Assembly (NCBI GenBank): GCA_020054055.1
Contig: JAGVLZ010000320.1
Coordinates: forward strand, 1-6,411
Source: Phycisphaerales bacterium
Lineage (GTDB): Bacteria > Planctomycetota > Phycisphaerae > Phycisphaerales > UBA1924
Reading direction: 5' to 3'
DNA length: 6,411 nt
This document shows positions 5,839 through 6,411 of this stretch, piece after piece (position 1 is the stretch's first letter; every line of letters starts with the position of its first letter). The notes below the pieces were generated by a model. It saw only the letters and a program-made list of their open reading frames with translations. It was not told where the DNA came from and did not search any database. A program made the position numbers and the translations under genes.

Positions 5839-6069
5839 GTGCGCGATTCAAATCCAAACTATTTCGACTACCCGTCCGCGGCACGCGAGGCCGGACTCTC
5901 CGACGTTCAGTTGGCGACGATCCTTGCTGCGCTTCGCTGCGAAGAGCCCACCGACGACATGCTCTTTGAGTTGCATGTGCTCCGTGCCTGCCGAGCCATG
6001 GTCGGGGGGCCGTACACCTTCGCCCAGATCATGGAGTCGTTCAATGAGGATCAGGCCTCCGCCGCCTGA
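5839..6069 (+). CDS. Small hypothetical protein upstream of argS
   Basis: A 76-aa, Met/Leu/Glu-containing soluble protein with no signal peptide or membrane segment. I do not recognise the family. It reads as mostly alpha-helical: an N-terminal YFDYPSAAREAGLSDVQLATILAAL stretch (8-32, partly a helical, HTH-like pattern), then an acidic PTDDMLFELHVLRACRAMV helix (37-55) and a PYTFAQIMESFNED tail (58-71). It starts with GTG 5839, preceded by GAGGA. It ends 24 bases before argS on the same strand, so the two are probably co-transcribed. Its high GC at third positions matches the housekeeping genes rather than the R-M cassette, so it looks like part of the native argS locus. The distance from the methyltransferase start (158 bp) leaves room for its own promoter. 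Function unknown. Confidence 0.7.
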   Translation: MRDSNPNYFDYPSAAREAGLSDVQLATILAALRCEEPTDDMLFELHVLRACRAMVGGPYTFAQIMESFNEDQASAA

Positions 6070-6093
6070 CGGGCCGCCCGTACACTCCTACGC

Positions 6094-6411
6094 ATGGCCG
6101 ACCCGGTGCTGCTGTTGAACGAGCATTTCATCGACGCGATGCGGGCCGCCTTTGGTGATACGCTCCCGCCCGACGCTTCACCCGCGATCGCTCCCTCGAA
6201 GAACCCGCAGTTCGGCGATTTTCAAGCCAACGCGGCGATGGGGCTGAGCAAGGCGATGGGCAAGCCGCCGCGGGAGATCGCCGCGGCGATCGTGGATCGG
6301 CTTAAGGATGACGCGGGTTTTGCTGCGATCGCGGAGCCGCCTGAGGTTGCCGGGCCCGGGTTCATCAACATCCGCTTGAAACCGTCGGCGCTCGCGGCGG
6401 CGCTCGAAGGC
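6094..6411 (+). CDS. argS: Arginyl-tRNA synthetase, N-terminal part (3' end cut by window)
   Basis: Arginine-tRNA ligase charges tRNA-Arg with arginine in the cytoplasm. The 106 codons from ATG 6094 to the right edge cover the N-terminal additional domain that recognises the tRNA D-loop in class I ArgRS. The diagnostic line is KNPQFGDFQANAAMGLSK (36-53), then a PPREIAAAIVDRL helix (58-70) and VAGPGFINIRL (85-95), which normally leads to the catalytic domain with its HIGH-like motif a little beyond the edge. No Shine-Dalgarno site is evident before the ATG. Codon use is strongly GC-biased. It follows the small hypothetical gene by 24 bases, probably in one transcript. Confidence 0.9.
   Translation, partial: MADPVLLLNEHFIDAMRAAFGDTLPPDASPAIAPSKNPQFGDFQANAAMGLSKAMGKPPREIAAAIVDRLKDDAGFAAIAEPPEVAGPGFINIRLKPSALAAALEG

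Overview
The window is a GC-rich bacterial chromosome segment holding a compact Type II restriction-modification (R-M) system between housekeeping genes. The organism is probably a planctomycete, perhaps of the Phycisphaerae. That is an inference from the very high GC at third codon positions, the scarcity of clear Shine-Dalgarno sites, a PilM with an unusually long C-terminal extension, and a four-S1-domain protein with low-complexity ends. No taxonomic marker gene is present to settle it.

Layout. Positions 1-1522 (minus) hold pilM, cut by the left edge: an actin-like type IV pilus ATPase followed by a PilN-like 'NLMP' motif and a membrane segment. A 301-bp divergent intergenic region follows, with a GC-rich hairpin in the pilM leader and a candidate promoter for the next gene. 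Positions 1824-3245 (plus) encode an RNA-binding protein with four S1 domains. Positions 3361-4359 (plus) encode one polypeptide with an N-terminal XRE-type helix-turn-helix of controller (C) protein size and a C-terminal PD-(D/E)XK nuclease. It converges on, and overlaps by 47 bp, a DNA cytosine-5 methyltransferase on the minus strand (5680-4313). Positions 5839-6069 (plus) encode an unrecognised 76-aa protein, followed after 24 bp by the 5' end of argS (6094 to the right edge).

How the R-M system appears to work. The nuclease and methyltransferase genes point at each other from the outer ends of the cassette. Each start region carries the same 13-bp sequence TGTAGACTATAGT (plus 3308-3320; minus 5700-5688), built on the palindrome GACTATAGTC. 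This resembles the C-boxes bound by controller proteins of R-M systems such as Esp1396I and AhdI. The simplest model is that the HTH domain of the fusion binds both promoters: it autoregulates its own gene and represses the methyltransferase once protection is established. One polypeptide would then be both timing switch and nuclease. The operators lie almost on the start codons, so the transcripts are likely leaderless or nearly so.

The R-M genes look less GC-biased at third codon positions than pilM, the S1 gene or argS, which suggests horizontal acquisition into an intergenic site. No integrase, transposase, tRNA, CRISPR array or target-site duplication is visible.
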